From NCBI GenBank assembly GCA_022340285.1, contig JAJDOG010000079.1:40014-104013 (forward strand): 64,000 nucleotides of DNA, written 5' to 3'. Source of the DNA: Betaproteobacteria bacterium. Lineage in GTDB: Bacteria > Pseudomonadota > Gammaproteobacteria > Burkholderiales > SG8-39. Shown here one piece after another: positions 62,629 through 64,000 of this stretch; position 1 is the stretch's first letter; every line of letters starts with the position of its first letter. The translations under genes and the position numbers were made by a program. The notes under the pieces are model-generated. The model had not been told where the DNA came from. It worked only from the letters and a program-made list of their open reading frames with translations, and ran no database searches.

Positions 62629-63222
62629 ATGGCGACCAAGCCGGGGGAGCGGAGGCTCCAGATTCTTCAGGTTCTTGCGGAGATGCTGCAGGATCCGAAG
62701 GGGGAGAAGATCACGACGGCCGCGCTGGCGAAGCGGCTCGACGTGTCCGAGGCCGCGCTGTATCGGCATTTCGCGAGCAAGGCCCAGATGTTCGAGGGCC
62801 TGATCGAGTTCATCGAGGAATCGGTGTTCGGCCTCGCGAACAAGATAACGGCCGAGGAGAACGACGGACTGAAGCAGGCGCACGCCATCGTGGGCATGCT
62901 GCTCAATTTCGCCGAAAAGAATCCCGGCATGACGCGCGTGCTCATCGGCGACGCGCTGGTGAACGAAGACGATCGGCTGCAGGCCCGCATCAACCAGATC
63001 CAGGATCGCCTGGAGACAACGCTCAAGCAGTGCCTGCGCATCGCGGCGACCCAGGCGCCTGACGAGGCAGACGGTGAAGGCACGCCCGGCGGGGACGATC
63101 TTCCGGCGCGCGCAAACCTGTTCCTGTGCTATGTGGTGGGCCGCTGGCATCTCTTTGCCAAGAGCGGCTTTAAGCGCAAGCCCACCGAGCAGTGGGAGCG
63201 GCAGTGGCGCCTGATGCTCTGA
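62629..63222 (+). CDS. slmA: Nucleoid occlusion factor SlmA
   Basis: A 197-residue TetR-fold DNA-binding protein that stops FtsZ assembly over the chromosome. HTH: ITTAALAKRLDVSEAALYRHFASK, with the SlmA-type C-terminal domain (AKSGFKRKPTEQWERQWRLM). ATG 62629 follows GAGGAGG; the in-frame GTG at 62596 is less likely. It has an extra acidic loop (QAPDEADGEGTPGGDD) not seen in E. coli SlmA. The argB-HAD-slmA order supports orthology. Confidence 0.9.
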   Translation: MATKPGERRLQILQVLAEMLQDPKGEKITTAALAKRLDVSEAALYRHFASKAQMFEGLIEFIEESVFGLANKITAEENDGLKQAHAIVGMLLNFAEKNPGMTRVLIGDALVNEDDRLQARINQIQDRLETTLKQCLRIAATQAPDEADGEGTPGGDDLPARANLFLCYVVGRWHLFAKSGFKRKPTEQWERQWRLML

Positions 63223-63254
63223 ACCCCTCATACAGGCGCGAGGCCCGGGGATCG

Positions 63255-64000
63255 CTATGCCACGATCGCGCTGCAGACCTTGCAGCTCGGGTCCTTCTTC
63301 AGTCGAATCGTGCGCCATTCCATGGCGAGCGCGTCCAGGATCATCAGTCGCCCGACCAGAGGCTCACCGACACCGGCCAGCACCTTGAGCGCTTCGGCTG
63401 CTTGGACGGTGCCCACGATGCCGGTCACGGGCGCGAAGACACCCATCACGGCACAGCGTAATTCCTCGGCGCCCGCGTCCTCGGGGAACAGGCAGCCGTA
63501 GCAAGGGCTGTCCGCCCTGCGCAGGTCAAAGACGCTGATCTGCCCGTCGAAACGCACGGCCGCGCCCGAAACCAGGGGCTTGTGGTGGGTCACGCAAGCC
63601 CGGTTCACGGCGTGGCGGGTGGCGAAATTGTCCGAGCAGTCGAGCACGAGGTCCGCCCCGGAAACGAGCGCTTCCAGCCGCGCGCCCGCGAGGCGTTCGC
63701 GGCAAGGCATCACCTGCACCTCGGGATTCAACGCCGCAAGCGCGTCACGACCGGAGTCCACCTTGGCGCGCCCCACGGAGCTGGTGCCATGCAGGATCTG
63801 CCGTTGCAGGTTGGTCAGGTCGACCTCGTCCCCGTCGACCAGCGTCAGACCGCCCACTCCGGCCGAGGCCAGATAGAGCGCGGCCGGGGAACCGAGTCCG
63901 CCGGCGCCGATCACGAGCACGCGCGCGCGCAGCAGCCTCTCCTGGCCTTCGACCCCGAACTCGGGGAGCAAGATATGGCGGGAGTAGCGCAGGAGCTGCT
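63255..64000 (-). CDS. moeB: Molybdopterin-synthase adenylyltransferase MoeB, 5' end outside the window
   Basis: About 248 residues of an E1-like enzyme that adenylates the C-terminus of MoaD. The frame is open to the right edge, where it reads QLLRYSRHILLPEFGVEGQE, the usual MoeB N-terminus. The ATP loop is VLVIGAGGLGSPAALYLA, and two CxxC pairs (CYGC, CKVC) bind zinc. Only a few N-terminal residues seem to be missing. It supplies the dithiolene sulfur for the molybdenum cofactor used, for example, by the hydroxylase near 16 kb. Confidence 0.93.
   Translation of the reverse strand, partial: QLLRYSRHILLPEFGVEGQERLLRARVLVIGAGGLGSPAALYLASAGVGGLTLVDGDEVDLTNLQRQILHGTSSVGRAKVDSGRDALAALNPEVQVMPCRERLAGARLEALVSGADLVLDCSDNFATRHAVNRACVTHHKPLVSGAAVRFDGQISVFDLRRADSPCYGCLFPEDAGAEELRCAVMGVFAPVTGIVGTVQAAEALKVLAGVGEPLVGRLMILDALAMEWRTIRLKKDPSCKVCSAIVA

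Overview
The window is GC-rich bacterial chromosome, almost wall-to-wall with genes. It reads as a betaproteobacterium, probably Burkholderiales or a close relative. The evidence is a run of housekeeping genes in a typical betaproteobacterial order (metK / lpxL-type acyltransferases / dapF-DUF484-xerC / dksA / hslVU / argB / HAD nucleotidase / slmA), an S-adenosylhomocysteine (SAH) riboswitch in front of ahcY, and a DksA that has lost its zinc cysteines. I see no rRNA, tRNA, prophage, insertion sequence, integron or CRISPR array. The first and last genes (a LysR regulator and moeB) run off the window edges.

Positions 1-41,000 are mostly accessory and catabolic. In order: a flavin monooxygenase, an orphan homodimeric E1 (aceE type) and a cupin; a lipoprotein plus a secreted Gly/Ala/His-rich protein; a GST, an FAH-family hydrolase and a Tat-exported MsrB; a metallo-beta-lactamase-fold gene divergent from a TetR regulator with a perfect 18-bp palindromic operator; kefF-kefC; a two-subunit molybdenum hydroxylase with a cytoplasmic ModA-like protein; a Nudix + MBL fusion; cspA; a very small secreted protein with its own promoter and terminator; a LysR/DoxX pair; a leftward block encoding a cobalt-type nitrile hydratase (alpha, beta, activator) flanked by a transglutaminase-like protein and an omega-aminotransferase; a Spy/CpxP-like protein with a two-component system; an M20 peptidase-crotonase pair; and a threonine-dehydratase-like enzyme followed by a GNAT-nitrilase fusion. 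A NarL-type regulator at 40.0-40.8 kb has a receiver domain lacking its phospho-acceptor aspartate.

Positions 41,000-64,000 are largely core. Leftward genes metK, an ACP, a beta-ketoacyl synthase, ahcY and metF form an activated-methyl-cycle block. The ahcY-metF part is preceded by an SAH riboswitch whose pseudoknot strand overlaps an intrinsic terminator. Rightward genes are two lipid A-type acyltransferases, dapF, DUF484, xerC, rlmI, dksA, a TonB-like protein, a Pro-rich STAS-domain protein, hslV and hslU. Next come an ECF sigma factor with a zinc-finger anti-sigma factor, divergent from a small heat-shock gene. Both hsp20 and hslVU carry sigma-32-type promoter sequences. The window closes with argB, an M15-type peptidase, a pyrimidine-nucleotidase-like HAD, slmA and moeB.

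The strongest less-ordinary signals are the riboswitch/terminator switch, the degenerate receiver regulator, the ACP-synthase pair lodged between metK and ahcY, the nitrile hydratase neighbourhood, and several unusual fusions or extensions. I did not find one obvious wholly new defence or mobile system.
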